From positions 1 to 18,854 of the forward strand of contig CAZWZG010000046.1 of NCBI GenBank assembly GCA_964638245.1: a DNA stretch of 18,854 nucleotides. Direction: 5' to 3'. Origin of the DNA: CAZWZG01 sp964638245 (GTDB lineage Bacteria; Pseudomonadota; Alphaproteobacteria; Rhodobacterales; Rhodobacteraceae). The notes under the pieces were generated by a model, which was given only the letters and a program-made list of their open reading frames with translations, did no database searches and was not told the origin of the DNA. Made by a program: the position numbers and the translations under genes. Below are positions 7,513-14,968 of this stretch, piece by piece (the stretch's first letter is position 1; each line of letters opens with the position of its first letter).

Positions 7513-9111
7513 TTAGGGAACGAACCGGGGAAGCGACGGAAGAGTTTCGGCCATGAAGGATTGAAGGCGTGCGTCGGCATCTGCTTCGCTCTCATCCGGC
7601 GCGACTGCCGTCGTGAAGCGAACGATCGCACCATGCTGCTCACCAGTTACTATACTATCGTAAACAACCGAAAACTTGGCTGCGAAGTCGTTCGTCATCC
7701 GACGTCCTCGCTGTTCGAACCAATAATAGACTATCTGGCGCGACAGGCCCTTCTCGATCACGGCGCGATTTAGTGTAAATGTCCCATAGATAGTATCCGG
7801 AAAAGAGACTTCGTAGGGCTCGATCTCGAACACTTCCCAGCCACCTGTCGGCAAACAGACCTCTGGCGAGTGTATTCCACTCCCTTCCGTCTGACGATTA
7901 TAAAATGCAGCGAAGAAGTTAACCCGAGCCGACGTACCGGGCGAAGAATAGTTGGAGTTGATGTAGTCATCAGCGCCCAAGACCTTTTCAATCGACGGTT
8001 CAAGTGTCCTGCGCGATCCGACCCAATCTCCAATAGTATTTGGATAGAGCGAAAACGGGTCGCGATCGACAAAGCGAGTAGACTCTGTCTGCAGAGCAAA
8101 CCATCCGATGCCAGCTGCGGCGACTAAGCCAACGCCAATACCCAGCGCCCGGCTCATACCGACGGAAAAGACTCGAGACATGATCCCGCCAAAACCGTCA
8201 AAATCCAGATCGATCGCCTGGGCCAGCGGCAGCGGATTGGGTGTCAGTCTTTGAAGCGCGATTGCCATCAGGAACAGAAGGCCAACACAGGCAAGGAAGA
8301 TGATCCAACCTTCAAAGAAATGCAGGAAACCCTCTGCTTGCTCGATCCCATAGCTATTGACCAGAATGCCAATTACGCCAATCCGGAATGAATTCATGAA
8401 CACCGTAATCGGGGCTGCAGCTAGCAAAAGCACCGCTTTGTGCCAGATTGGTCCGCGATACAGGATAGCGAAGAGATAGGAGAAGCTCAGGATCGGGAAA
8501 AGGTAGCGAAGGCCAGAGCAAGCTTCAGCAACCTGGAGCTTGTAGACGCCAAGGTCGATGATATTTCCATCAAGGAAAACGGGCACTCCAGCCAGATCAA
8601 CGAACCAAACTCCAACGACCGATGATATCCCCTGAAGGAAAATCGTCAGGTCCCAATACAGGAACTGCGGGAGCGGCAGCATGAAAATCAGATGCAAAAC
8701 CGGAAGCTGGTGGAGCTTGCCCCGATCCCAACCGAAGATGGTCAGTACGACGCCCGACAGGAAAATGATCATCGCGTACGTCACGATGTCAGGGATACGA
8801 GCAATGTTGCCTACAATCGCGATAAACAGCCCGAAAGTCAGGACCGCGATGCCAATCCAACGCTTGTTCGGTTCTGCGGTCGCAGGTGGATATGTCCGGA
8901 TCTCTCTTAAGAAGAGGTACAGCGAGATCAGCGGAATCAGGGGGCCGTGACTGTACTCCGGTGTCGCCCAAGCGGATGCGAGGGATTCGAACCCCAGCCA
9001 AAAGACCGGGATCGATGCAGCCAACAGCGCGACCAGGGCCAAAAACCCGGGACTAAGAGGGAACCTGCTCCGCGCCGATCCCGTTTCGAATGAGTCTACC
9101 ATCTGCGTCAT
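7513..9111 (-). CDS. xrtD: Exosortase XrtD-type fused to EpsI domain
   Basis: Exosortases are inner-membrane transpeptidase-like enzymes that recognise a C-terminal sorting tail, cleave it and probably attach the protein to an envelope glycan or lipid. The ATG at 9111-9109 has AGGA seven bases upstream. Residues ~20-300 form the polytopic exosortase core. The catalytic Cys is C198 in EACSGLRYLFP, with Arg243 in MNSFRIGVIG and His264 in FLHFFEGW, so the C-R-H triad is intact. After one more membrane segment (~320-340), residues ~341-532 form a periplasmic EpsI-like domain with its signature HSPEVCLPTGGWEV (414-427). This fused layout, in an apparent alphaproteobacterium and next to a PrsT-like lipoprotein, is what is known for the VPLPA-CTERM-specific exosortase XrtD. 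The subclass name is from memory of the family, not from a search; the exosortase-EpsI call itself is solid. Confidence 0.92.
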   Translation of the reverse strand: MTQMVDSFETGSARSRFPLSPGFLALVALLAASIPVFWLGFESLASAWATPEYSHGPLIPLISLYLFLREIRTYPPATAEPNKRWIGIAVLTFGLFIAIVGNIARIPDIVTYAMIIFLSGVVLTIFGWDRGKLHQLPVLHLIFMLPLPQFLYWDLTIFLQGISSVVGVWFVDLAGVPVFLDGNIIDLGVYKLQVAEACSGLRYLFPILSFSYLFAILYRGPIWHKAVLLLAAAPITVFMNSFRIGVIGILVNSYGIEQAEGFLHFFEGWIIFLACVGLLFLMAIALQRLTPNPLPLAQAIDLDFDGFGGIMSRVFSVGMSRALGIGVGLVAAAGIGWFALQTESTRFVDRDPFSLYPNTIGDWVGSRRTLEPSIEKVLGADDYINSNYSSPGTSARVNFFAAFYNRQTEGSGIHSPEVCLPTGGWEVFEIEPYEVSFPDTIYGTFTLNRAVIEKGLSRQIVYYWFEQRGRRMTNDFAAKFSVVYDSIVTGEQHGAIVRFTTAVAPDESEADADARLQSFMAETLPSLPRFVP

Positions 9112-9156
9112 CTGCTTGTCCTAAGCCCTACTGGTCAAATTACCTTAACGTGTATC

Positions 9157-11616
9157 TTAATTGGCATCGCTGCTTTCAAGCGCAGAATCAAGCATCGCAA
9201 GGGCTTCTGTCGCTTTTGTGACCAAACCCGATCTTTGCGCTCCGGCAAGATCCACGGCTTTCTGAAGCTGCACACGCGCCTCGTCGGTTCGCTCTAGCGC
9301 CACGAGCGTCAGGCCCAAATGCATCTGCACGACAGGGTCGTCTGGCAATCCTGCTGCTGCGCCTTCGAGGTGGCTTATAGCTTCTTCGTAGTCGCCTCGA
9401 AGATACGCAATCCATCCATACGTATCCTGAAACGCTGGAACTTCGCTGCCGCGGAGCCGCCGTGCGACTTGATACGCGCGATCCACCGTCTCAGGCGACT
9501 GATCGAGCTGCGTCATGAGGCTGGCAAAGTTGTTCGCGATAATTGGCGATCCAGAATTACTTTCATAGAGTTCTTCATAGACCTCCAATGCGCCCGTGCG
9601 GTCGCCCGACTGTTCCAGAAAGCTTGCCTTTGCCCACAAAAGGTTCGGCGCACCCGGGATTGCAGTAAGCGCACGGTCGAGTGTGGCGCTTGCAGCGTCA
9701 GATTGTCCGGTACGGTTCTGCAGTCGAATGAGTTGCATCCAGACGTCCTCTGCGCGCGGCGCAACATCTAGGACCTCGAGATATTTTGTTTCTGCTTGCG
9801 CAGTGTTGCCAGCAGCAGCCTCGACCGCTGCATCAAGCACAACCAAGGCCAGGACCTCGGGGTTCTCTGCTCGTAGATCTGCGACGAGGTCCAACGCACC
9901 GGCAAAATCACCCCGCGCGGCACGCGCTCGGACCAAAGCAATATTTGCTGACAAGGCAGAACCATCGTCTGAGGTTGCGAGCTGTTCAAGGAAGGCCATC
10001 GCCTCGTCTGCACCGCGCTGCCCGCTCAGAACACGCAATTGAAGAGTATCAGCGGCAGCTGTCACGACGGGATCCGAGGAATTTCTCAGGCTGTCAACGA
10101 CCTGTTCCGCACGCGGCCAGTCTCGCAGATTCACATAGGTCTGGCCGAGTTGCGTGAGGATATCCGTGTTGTTAGGAGCACGGCGAAGGGCATTCAAAAG
10201 CACTTCCTCTGCCTGCAGATACTTTTCATCGCTTTCAAGAAAGGCCGCATAGCGAAGCGCCTCTGCGGGGGCGAAATTCGACGTCGTAGACGCGAGGGCC
10301 AGCAGCTCACCGGCAAGCGCACGGTTTCCGTTCCGAGCATGAGCCTGCGCCATCAACGTCATGGCAGAAACGTCTTCGGGTTCCTGATCCAAGGCCTGCC
10401 GCAAAGCGGTAATGGCCTCATCCGCTCGGTCTTCTTCAATGAGCCAGGCCGCGCGCATTTCCAAGGCCTGAACCATTGAAGGATCTTGCGCCAGGACTTC
10501 TTCAATTACGGCACGGGCGCCAACCTCGTTATCCGTTGTATCGAGAAAACGCGCCAGAAGAACCTGCACGCGGCGACGAGCGTCGGACGGCTCCGCGTCG
10601 GCAACCAGCGCTTCTAGAGACGCGATTGCTTCTTCCCTTTTCCCATCGTCAAAGTCGTATCCAGCCAGAAGGGATTGGAGGCGGAGGGTGTCTTTACCTT
10701 CGGCGATAAAAGCCTCGACCTCGGCACGGGCAGCTTCGCGGCCCTTGGTTTGTTCGACGAACCGAACCAGAACCAAGCGGTTCTCCAATTCTGCGTCGTC
10801 GCGTGACGCCATATCGCGGAGGAAATCCTCGGCTCCATCCAAGTCGCCGAGAGACAAAAGATACCGGATGAGGCTAGATCCGATTTCTTCATCTTGCGGA
10901 AAAATATCCACCATCTCACGTAAAAGCGAAATAACTGCGGCGGTTTCGCCGAGTGCATCAAGCGCGGTCAGTTTCGTGTTGTACAGCGAACGGCGCTTTG
11001 GATCGTCTTTGATAGCTATATCGATTTGCTCGATTGCTGCGGAAAATTTTTGCTCGGTCATAAGGCCATCGATCGCAACGAGATTCAGTGCGATGCTGTC
11101 CGGATTCTGATCCTGACGCTCGAAAGCGCGGGTCAATGCTTCGTCCTGCGCCGCGCTGTCTTCTTCTTGCACGGCTTCTAAATAATCGACCGCGACCAAA
11201 AGGTTTTTGACGCGGTCTTCTTCTGGCGCAATGTCTCCAGCGGCGCGTGCGTGCCGTGAAAATTCCTCGAAAGCAGAGCTTTGCAGCGCGAGCTCTGAAA
11301 GTGCGATCCGACCTTCCAAATTATCGGGATAGAACTCGACGAGCCTAAGGTACTGACCAAAAGCCTCCTGCAAGCGCCCTTGATCTCGGACGGCCGCCGC
11401 ATAACGTTCGCGCGCTTCAGCATGGCTTGGGTCGAGCTTAAATACATTGCGGAATTCGATCAGCGCGCGGTCAACGTCGCCCTCTTCCAAGAGTTCGACA
11501 CCGCTCTCAAAGTAGCTTGCAGCCTTTTCTTCGTCGGACTCACAGGCCGCGAGGAAAACGACCGATACCAAAGCCAATGCTTTGAAGGCCACATGTTTTG
11601 ACTGCAACTTAACCAT
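9157..11616 (-). CDS. prsT: PEP-CTERM/exosortase-system TPR-repeat lipoprotein, PrsT-like
   Basis: This is a large periplasm-facing lipoprotein found beside exosortases in exopolysaccharide loci, thought to act as a scaffold for polysaccharide synthesis or export. The ATG at 11616-11614 has GAGGA seven bases upstream. A lipoprotein signal is visible, FKALALVSVVFLAACES, with lipobox LAAC and the lipidated Cys at residue 25. From about residue 33 nearly to the end (819 aa) the protein is a run of TPR-like helix pairs. The first reads YFESGVELLEEGDVDRALIE and later ones include AITALRQALDQEPEDVSAM and QMHLGLTLVALERTDEA. The length is a little below the ~900 aa usual for the family. It sits 45 bp before the exosortase gene and behind the sugar transferase gene, the typical order for such loci. 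PrsT identity rests on TPR content, lipobox and neighbours; another TPR lipoprotein of the same class cannot be excluded. Confidence 0.88.
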   Translation of the reverse strand: MVKLQSKHVAFKALALVSVVFLAACESDEEKAASYFESGVELLEEGDVDRALIEFRNVFKLDPSHAEARERYAAAVRDQGRLQEAFGQYLRLVEFYPDNLEGRIALSELALQSSAFEEFSRHARAAGDIAPEEDRVKNLLVAVDYLEAVQEEDSAAQDEALTRAFERQDQNPDSIALNLVAIDGLMTEQKFSAAIEQIDIAIKDDPKRRSLYNTKLTALDALGETAAVISLLREMVDIFPQDEEIGSSLIRYLLSLGDLDGAEDFLRDMASRDDAELENRLVLVRFVEQTKGREAARAEVEAFIAEGKDTLRLQSLLAGYDFDDGKREEAIASLEALVADAEPSDARRRVQVLLARFLDTTDNEVGARAVIEEVLAQDPSMVQALEMRAAWLIEEDRADEAITALRQALDQEPEDVSAMTLMAQAHARNGNRALAGELLALASTTSNFAPAEALRYAAFLESDEKYLQAEEVLLNALRRAPNNTDILTQLGQTYVNLRDWPRAEQVVDSLRNSSDPVVTAAADTLQLRVLSGQRGADEAMAFLEQLATSDDGSALSANIALVRARAARGDFAGALDLVADLRAENPEVLALVVLDAAVEAAAGNTAQAETKYLEVLDVAPRAEDVWMQLIRLQNRTGQSDAASATLDRALTAIPGAPNLLWAKASFLEQSGDRTGALEVYEELYESNSGSPIIANNFASLMTQLDQSPETVDRAYQVARRLRGSEVPAFQDTYGWIAYLRGDYEEAISHLEGAAAGLPDDPVVQMHLGLTLVALERTDEARVQLQKAVDLAGAQRSGLVTKATEALAMLDSALESSDAN

Positions 11617-11704
11617 CAGTTCGTCCTCAAAATGAATTCCATGCTACGGCGTCGGTAGATTACGATGAAAACACCACACCGCCGAGGTTATCGAAGGCCC
11701 AATA

Positions 11705-12370
11705 CTAGTAACCGGTTGCCCGAAGAACAACGCCAACTGTGCGCAAGAGCACTTTCGCGTCAGTCACAAAGCTGAGTTCGCGCTCATATGACGCATCGAA
11801 TTGCGCGCGCTCGGCAAACTCGCAGCCATTTCGTGAACTGACCTGCCAGACACCAGTGATACCGGGCTTGAGGCGATAGTAGGCTTCGCCTCGATACATT
11901 GATTTTTGGCACGGCATCATAGGGCGCGGCCCAACCAGTGACATTTGCCCAGCCAGAACATTCAATAGCTGGGGAAGCTCATCCAGCGACGTCTTGCGCA
12001 ACAAACGGCCGATTTTTGTGATGCGCGGATCGTTCTTGAGCTTTTGTGTCGCATCCCACTCAGCGCGGGCTTCTGGATTGCTTGAGAGAAACTCCTCAAG
12101 GCGCGTCTCTGCATTCGGCACCATCGTGCGAAGCTTCAACAGACGAAAAGTTTGTCCTCCACGGCCAACACGGGCTTGCGAAAAAAACGGGTTGTGGCCG
12201 TCACGCATAACCAAGAGTGCGAGAACAACGATCACTGGCAGTGTGATCGGAAGACTGATCAAAACCAGCAATCGATCCAGCAACGGCTTGATCACGCGGA
12301 AATAGGCTTTGGAGGGGGGACCCGATGCGGTGGTCACCGCATAGGTAGGGGAAAGGTCGGTAAGCGACAT
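11705..12370 (-). CDS. Bacterial sugar transferase, ExoY-like polyprenyl-phosphate sugar-1-phosphate transferase
   Basis: This enzyme should start exopolysaccharide synthesis by moving a sugar-1-phosphate from a UDP-sugar to undecaprenyl phosphate at the inner membrane. The ATG at 12370-12368 has GAGGA eight bases upstream and is chosen over an ATG at 12385 and a TTG at 12436. The 221-aa product has one membrane segment (LLVLISLPITLPVIVVLALLV, ~34-54) and then the monotopic phosphoglycosyl transferase core: PFFSQARVGRGG, FRLLKLRTM, SLDELPQLLNV with the catalytic Asp-Glu pair (130-131), SLVGPRP (144-150) and KPGITGVWQVSSRNG (168-182). It is the short ExoY/PglC form, without the extra membrane domain of WbaP-type enzymes. 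It is the first gene of the minus-strand run, facing the 336-bp regulatory region. Sugar identity (often galactose) is not readable. Confidence 0.94.
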   Translation of the reverse strand: MSLTDLSPTYAVTTASGPPSKAYFRVIKPLLDRLLVLISLPITLPVIVVLALLVMRDGHNPFFSQARVGRGGQTFRLLKLRTMVPNAETRLEEFLSSNPEARAEWDATQKLKNDPRITKIGRLLRKTSLDELPQLLNVLAGQMSLVGPRPMMPCQKSMYRGEAYYRLKPGITGVWQVSSRNGCEFAERAQFDASYERELSFVTDAKVLLRTVGVVLRATGY

Positions 12371-12389
12371 ACAGTCAATCCTCATTAAG

Positions 12390-12409
12390 CCGAGCTGAAC
12401 TCCGCTCGG
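12390..12409. repeat. Inverted repeat in sugar transferase leader
   Basis: CCGAGC and GCTCGG (12390-12395 and 12404-12409) pair perfectly around an 8-nt loop. The hairpin lies about 20 nt upstream of the sugar transferase ATG, near its ribosome site, so it could form in the mRNA leader. A 6-bp stem may be chance. Confidence 0.3.
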
Positions 12410-12470
12410 TGGCAAAGAGATACGCGATCTGGTCAATTCCGTAAAGTTTGACTCAACTCACAAAGATGTG

Positions 12471-12500
12471 GTGCGGGCAAATTCAAAGGGTGGCCCGCAC
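12471..12500. repeat. Perfect 8-bp inverted repeat
   Basis: GTGCGGGC (12471-12478) and GCCCGCAC (12493-12500) are perfect reverse complements separated by 14 bp. The centre-to-centre spacing of about two helical turns (22 bp) suits a dimeric DNA-binding protein. A strong stem-loop in RNA from either strand is the alternative. It lies mid-way in the divergent region and is the best operator candidate there. Confidence 0.45.
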
Positions 12501-12613
12501 AACCGCGCGGATTTGCGGTTAATTCTAGGAAGTTTGGCACAAAAGTTATCCGATTGGAGCGGACGGTTTTGACCTTTGCTTGCTATTGGCACCTGATTGG
12601 AAACGGTCCGAAG

Positions 12614-12633
12614 GTCGATTGCGCCGAATCGAC
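12614..12633. repeat. 7-bp inverted repeat upstream of motB
   Basis: GTCGATT (12614-12620) and AATCGAC (12627-12633) form a perfect inverted repeat with a 6-bp spacer, about 75 bp before the motB start. It could be an operator or a hairpin near the 5' end of the motB mRNA. No known regulator site is recognised. Confidence 0.35.
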
Positions 12634-12706
12634 ACCCTTTCGTTGTTCACCATTCCTTAGCAATCGCGATGGTACCCCTGACGTGGGTGAAGTGAGGTGA
12701 TGGGTC

Positions 12707-13543
12707 ATGTCTGCGCAGTCAAATGCGCCGATCATTATTAAGCGAAAGAAGGTCATCGCTGCCGATGGCCACCACGGCGGCGCCTGGAAGGTTGCCTACG
12801 CCGATTTCGTGACTGCGATGATGGCGTTCTTCCTTTTGATGTGGCTCTTGGGTGCGACCACGGAGAACCAGAGAAAGGGCATAGCGGACTACTTCAACCC
12901 AACAATTCCGATCAACAGAATTTCTGGTGGGGGCGACGGCGCTTTTGGCGGCAACAGCGTTTTTGCCGAAGACTCGCAATCTCAGAACGGAACCGGAGCC
13001 GGGTCCGAACAGCCAACGGACGCCGATCGCGCCAGGGGGGAAACTGGAGTCGATCCAGATAGCGAGGAAAAGGAAGCCGAAGCACTCGAGGAAGCCCAAG
13101 CTCTTATCAGAGGTGTTGGCGGAGAAAGCATGGTATCGCAGCTCTTGCAGCGCCACATCGTCTCTGAAATCACAGATGAGGGACTGGTAGTAGAAATCTT
13201 TGACATAAACGGCGTTCCCCTGTTTGAGCCCGGGACGCCCACGCCGACTCAAGCTCTTGTTGAAATCGTTGGCGCCGTCGCCGAGGTCTTCGCCTTGGTC
13301 GAAAACCGCGTTGCAATCGAGGGACATGTGGCCAGCCAACCTATTGTCGTCACCGACAACCAGACGTGGGAGTTATCAAGCGCCCGGGCAAACGTGGTTA
13401 GGCAATTGATCAAGGAAGCCGGTTTAGGGGACCCACGCATGGCGCGTGTCACCGGACATGCCGATCGCGAGATGGCAAGCGGCAATCCCTTGTCTGAGCG
13501 CAACAACCGCATCGAGTTGGTATTGTTGCGCTCGCGGCGATGA
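12707..13543 (+). CDS. motB: Flagellar motor stator protein MotB
   Basis: MotB is the stator subunit that anchors the motor to peptidoglycan and carries the proton-accepting Asp. The ATG at 12707 follows a GAGGTGATGG purine stretch. The cytoplasmic N-terminus ends in HGGAWKVAYADFVTAMMAFF, with the conserved Asp33, equivalent to Asp32 of enteric MotB. One membrane helix follows (~34-50). Residues ~72-140 form a Gly- and acid-rich linker. Residues ~150-275 form the OmpA-type peptidoglycan-binding domain, with WELSSARANVVRQLI, VTGHADREM and SERNNRIEL. Length (278 aa) is normal. No motA lies beside it in this window, so its partner must be elsewhere. It leads the plus-strand flagellar run, 95 bp before flgE. 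Confidence 0.94.
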   Translation: MSAQSNAPIIIKRKKVIAADGHHGGAWKVAYADFVTAMMAFFLLMWLLGATTENQRKGIADYFNPTIPINRISGGGDGAFGGNSVFAEDSQSQNGTGAGSEQPTDADRARGETGVDPDSEEKEAEALEEAQALIRGVGGESMVSQLLQRHIVSEITDEGLVVEIFDINGVPLFEPGTPTPTQALVEIVGAVAEVFALVENRVAIEGHVASQPIVVTDNQTWELSSARANVVRQLIKEAGLGDPRMARVTGHADREMASGNPLSERNNRIELVLLRSRR

Positions 13544-13566
13544 TCAAATCGCGCGCATTTTAGATG

Positions 13567-13581
13567 TTAGGGTGATCTTAA
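13567..13581 (+). promoter_or_regulatory. CtrA-like binding site upstream of flgE
   Basis: TTAG-GGTGATC-TTAA matches the known CtrA box TTAA-N7-TTAA with one mismatch. It lies in the motB-flgE gap, about 57 bp before the flgE ATG, where an internal promoter would be expected. CtrA is known to control flagellar genes in Rhodobacterales. A match of this quality has a chance rate of a few percent in a gap of this size, so the call is tentative. Confidence 0.4.
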
Positions 13582-13638
13582 ACGCCAGCACCTAACGCTG
13601 CTCATGACGACGAGTCGATGCAGCAGAAAGGTGCAGTA

Positions 13639-14943
13639 ATGACGATTTCCTCCTCGTTGAATGCCGGTGTGGCCGGACTTGCTTCTAATGCAAGCCGCTT
13701 GGCCACCATCGCAGACAACATCGCGAACTCTTCCACATATGGCTACAAACGTGCCGAGGCCGACTTTTCCTCGCTGGTGATCAGCTCGGGGTCGGGGACG
13801 TATTCAGCGGGCGGCGTTCGGGTGACAACGCAGCGCCTGATCGATCAGCCGGGCGCTTTGGCAACCACGGCCAATGCAACAGACTTGGCGGTACGCGGAC
13901 GCGGGTTCCTGCCGGTGACCACGGAACCCAACCTTGCCACAGCAAATGAAGAGTATCCGCTGTTTCTTGCCACAACGGGCAGCTTCCGAACCGACGAAGA
14001 CGGGTATCTCGTAACGAACAACGGCGTTGTTCTCATGGGCTGGCCAGCGGACCCGGACGGAACGATCCCGACCTTCCCGCGCGACACGGGCGACGGGCTT
14101 GAACCGGTCCAGATCAATGTGAACCAGTTCACGTCAGAGCCGACGACCCGCATCGATCTTGGTGTGAACCTTCCGGCCACGGAAACTGAGTTCGGCTCAA
14201 GCGGTGACCCACTTGAGCTGTCGGTTGAGTATTTCGACAACCTTGGGACATCCCAGAGCATCAATATCGAATTTACACCGACCGTCCCACCAACGGCAGG
14301 TGCATCCAACACCTGGACCATGGTTTTGACGGACAGTGCCGATGGCGGCTCGACCATCGGCGAATACACGGTTGTTTTTGACGACACTCGGGGTGGCGGC
14401 GGCACCATCGCATCGGTAGCAACTGTCTCCGGCGGCGCGTATGACGGCGCAACGGGCACGTTCTCGGTCAACGTCGCGGGTGGACCCATCGATATAAACA
14501 TTGGGGCGATCGGAACCGGACAGGGGTTCACCCAATTGTCCGATAGCTTTGCTCCAACCTCGATTTCCAAGGACGGTTCACCCGTTGGCAACCTGATTTC
14601 GGTCGAGGTGGATGCCAACGGTTTTGTTCGGGCGAGTTTCGACATCGGGATCACACGGACGATCTACCAAATTCCGTTGATCGATCTGCCTAACCCGAAC
14701 GGTCTGATCGTGGAAGACAACCAAATTTACTCAACGTCAAATGAATCCGGTACATTCTTCCTCTGGGATGCCGCTGACGGTCCAACCGGCGACATCGTCG
14801 GCTTTGCGTTGGAAGAATCTTCAACGGATGTGGCTGGTGAACTGACGCAGCTGATTCAAACCCAGCGGGCGTATTCGTCGAATGCGAAGGTCATCCAGAC
14901 GGTCGACGAGATGCTGCAGGAGACGACCAACATCAAGCGGTAG
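13639..14943 (+). CDS. flgE: Flagellar hook protein FlgE
   Basis: FlgE builds the flexible hook outside the cell and is exported by the flagellar type III system. The ATG at 13639 has AAAGGTG seven bases upstream and gives the usual FlgE start MTISSSLNAGVAGLASNA; an ATG at 13618 adds seven residues with no better ribosome site. The 434-aa product carries the rod/hook family N-terminal motif (LATIADNIANSSTYGYKRAE, residues 21-40). A Gly/Thr/Asp-rich surface region follows, and the product ends in the C-terminal coiled-coil motif ELTQLIQTQRAYSSNAKVIQ with VDEMLQETTNIKR. There is no signal peptide, as expected. It lies 25 bp before flgK and is probably transcribed with it. Confidence 0.94.
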   Translation: MTISSSLNAGVAGLASNASRLATIADNIANSSTYGYKRAEADFSSLVISSGSGTYSAGGVRVTTQRLIDQPGALATTANATDLAVRGRGFLPVTTEPNLATANEEYPLFLATTGSFRTDEDGYLVTNNGVVLMGWPADPDGTIPTFPRDTGDGLEPVQINVNQFTSEPTTRIDLGVNLPATETEFGSSGDPLELSVEYFDNLGTSQSINIEFTPTVPPTAGASNTWTMVLTDSADGGSTIGEYTVVFDDTRGGGGTIASVATVSGGAYDGATGTFSVNVAGGPIDINIGAIGTGQGFTQLSDSFAPTSISKDGSPVGNLISVEVDANGFVRASFDIGITRTIYQIPLIDLPNPNGLIVEDNQIYSTSNESGTFFLWDAADGPTGDIVGFALEESSTDVAGELTQLIQTQRAYSSNAKVIQTVDEMLQETTNIKR

Positions 14944-14968
14944 GGGCGCAGAGTAGAAGGATGATCGC

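Larger units (their letters stand above)
12371..12706. promoter_or_regulatory. Divergent intergenic region between sugar transferase and motB
   Basis: These 336 bp hold no gene I can support and must contain the start signals of both the minus-strand polysaccharide genes and the plus-strand flagellar genes. Seen in it are several inverted repeats (12390-12409, 12471-12500, 12614-12633) and two TGGCAC hexamers (12535-12540 and 12587-12592), the second half of which does not fully match a sigma-54 promoter. There is also a TTAA-N7-TGAA near-match to a CtrA site at 12385-12399. No clean -35/-10 pair stands out on either strand. Confidence 0.6.

Noticed and set aside
12385..12399. Second CtrA-like site TTAA-N7-TGAA
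   Set aside because: It sits within 30 bp of the sugar transferase ATG, over its leader, and about 300 bp from motB; one-mismatch matches are expected by chance at this rate.
12535..12549. Sigma-54 promoter (TGGCAC-N5-TTAT)
   Set aside because: The -24 half is perfect but the essential GC of the -12 half is replaced by AT; the second TGGCAC at 12587 has wrong spacing to TTGG.
12719..13339. Open frame antisense to motB (206 codons)
   Set aside because: No domain or signal, and the plus strand clearly encodes MotB across it.
13845..14654. Long open frame antisense to flgE (269 codons)
   Set aside because: Ser/Pro/Val-rich composition with no recognisable domain, fully inside a well-supported FlgE gene; a shadow of GC-rich coding.
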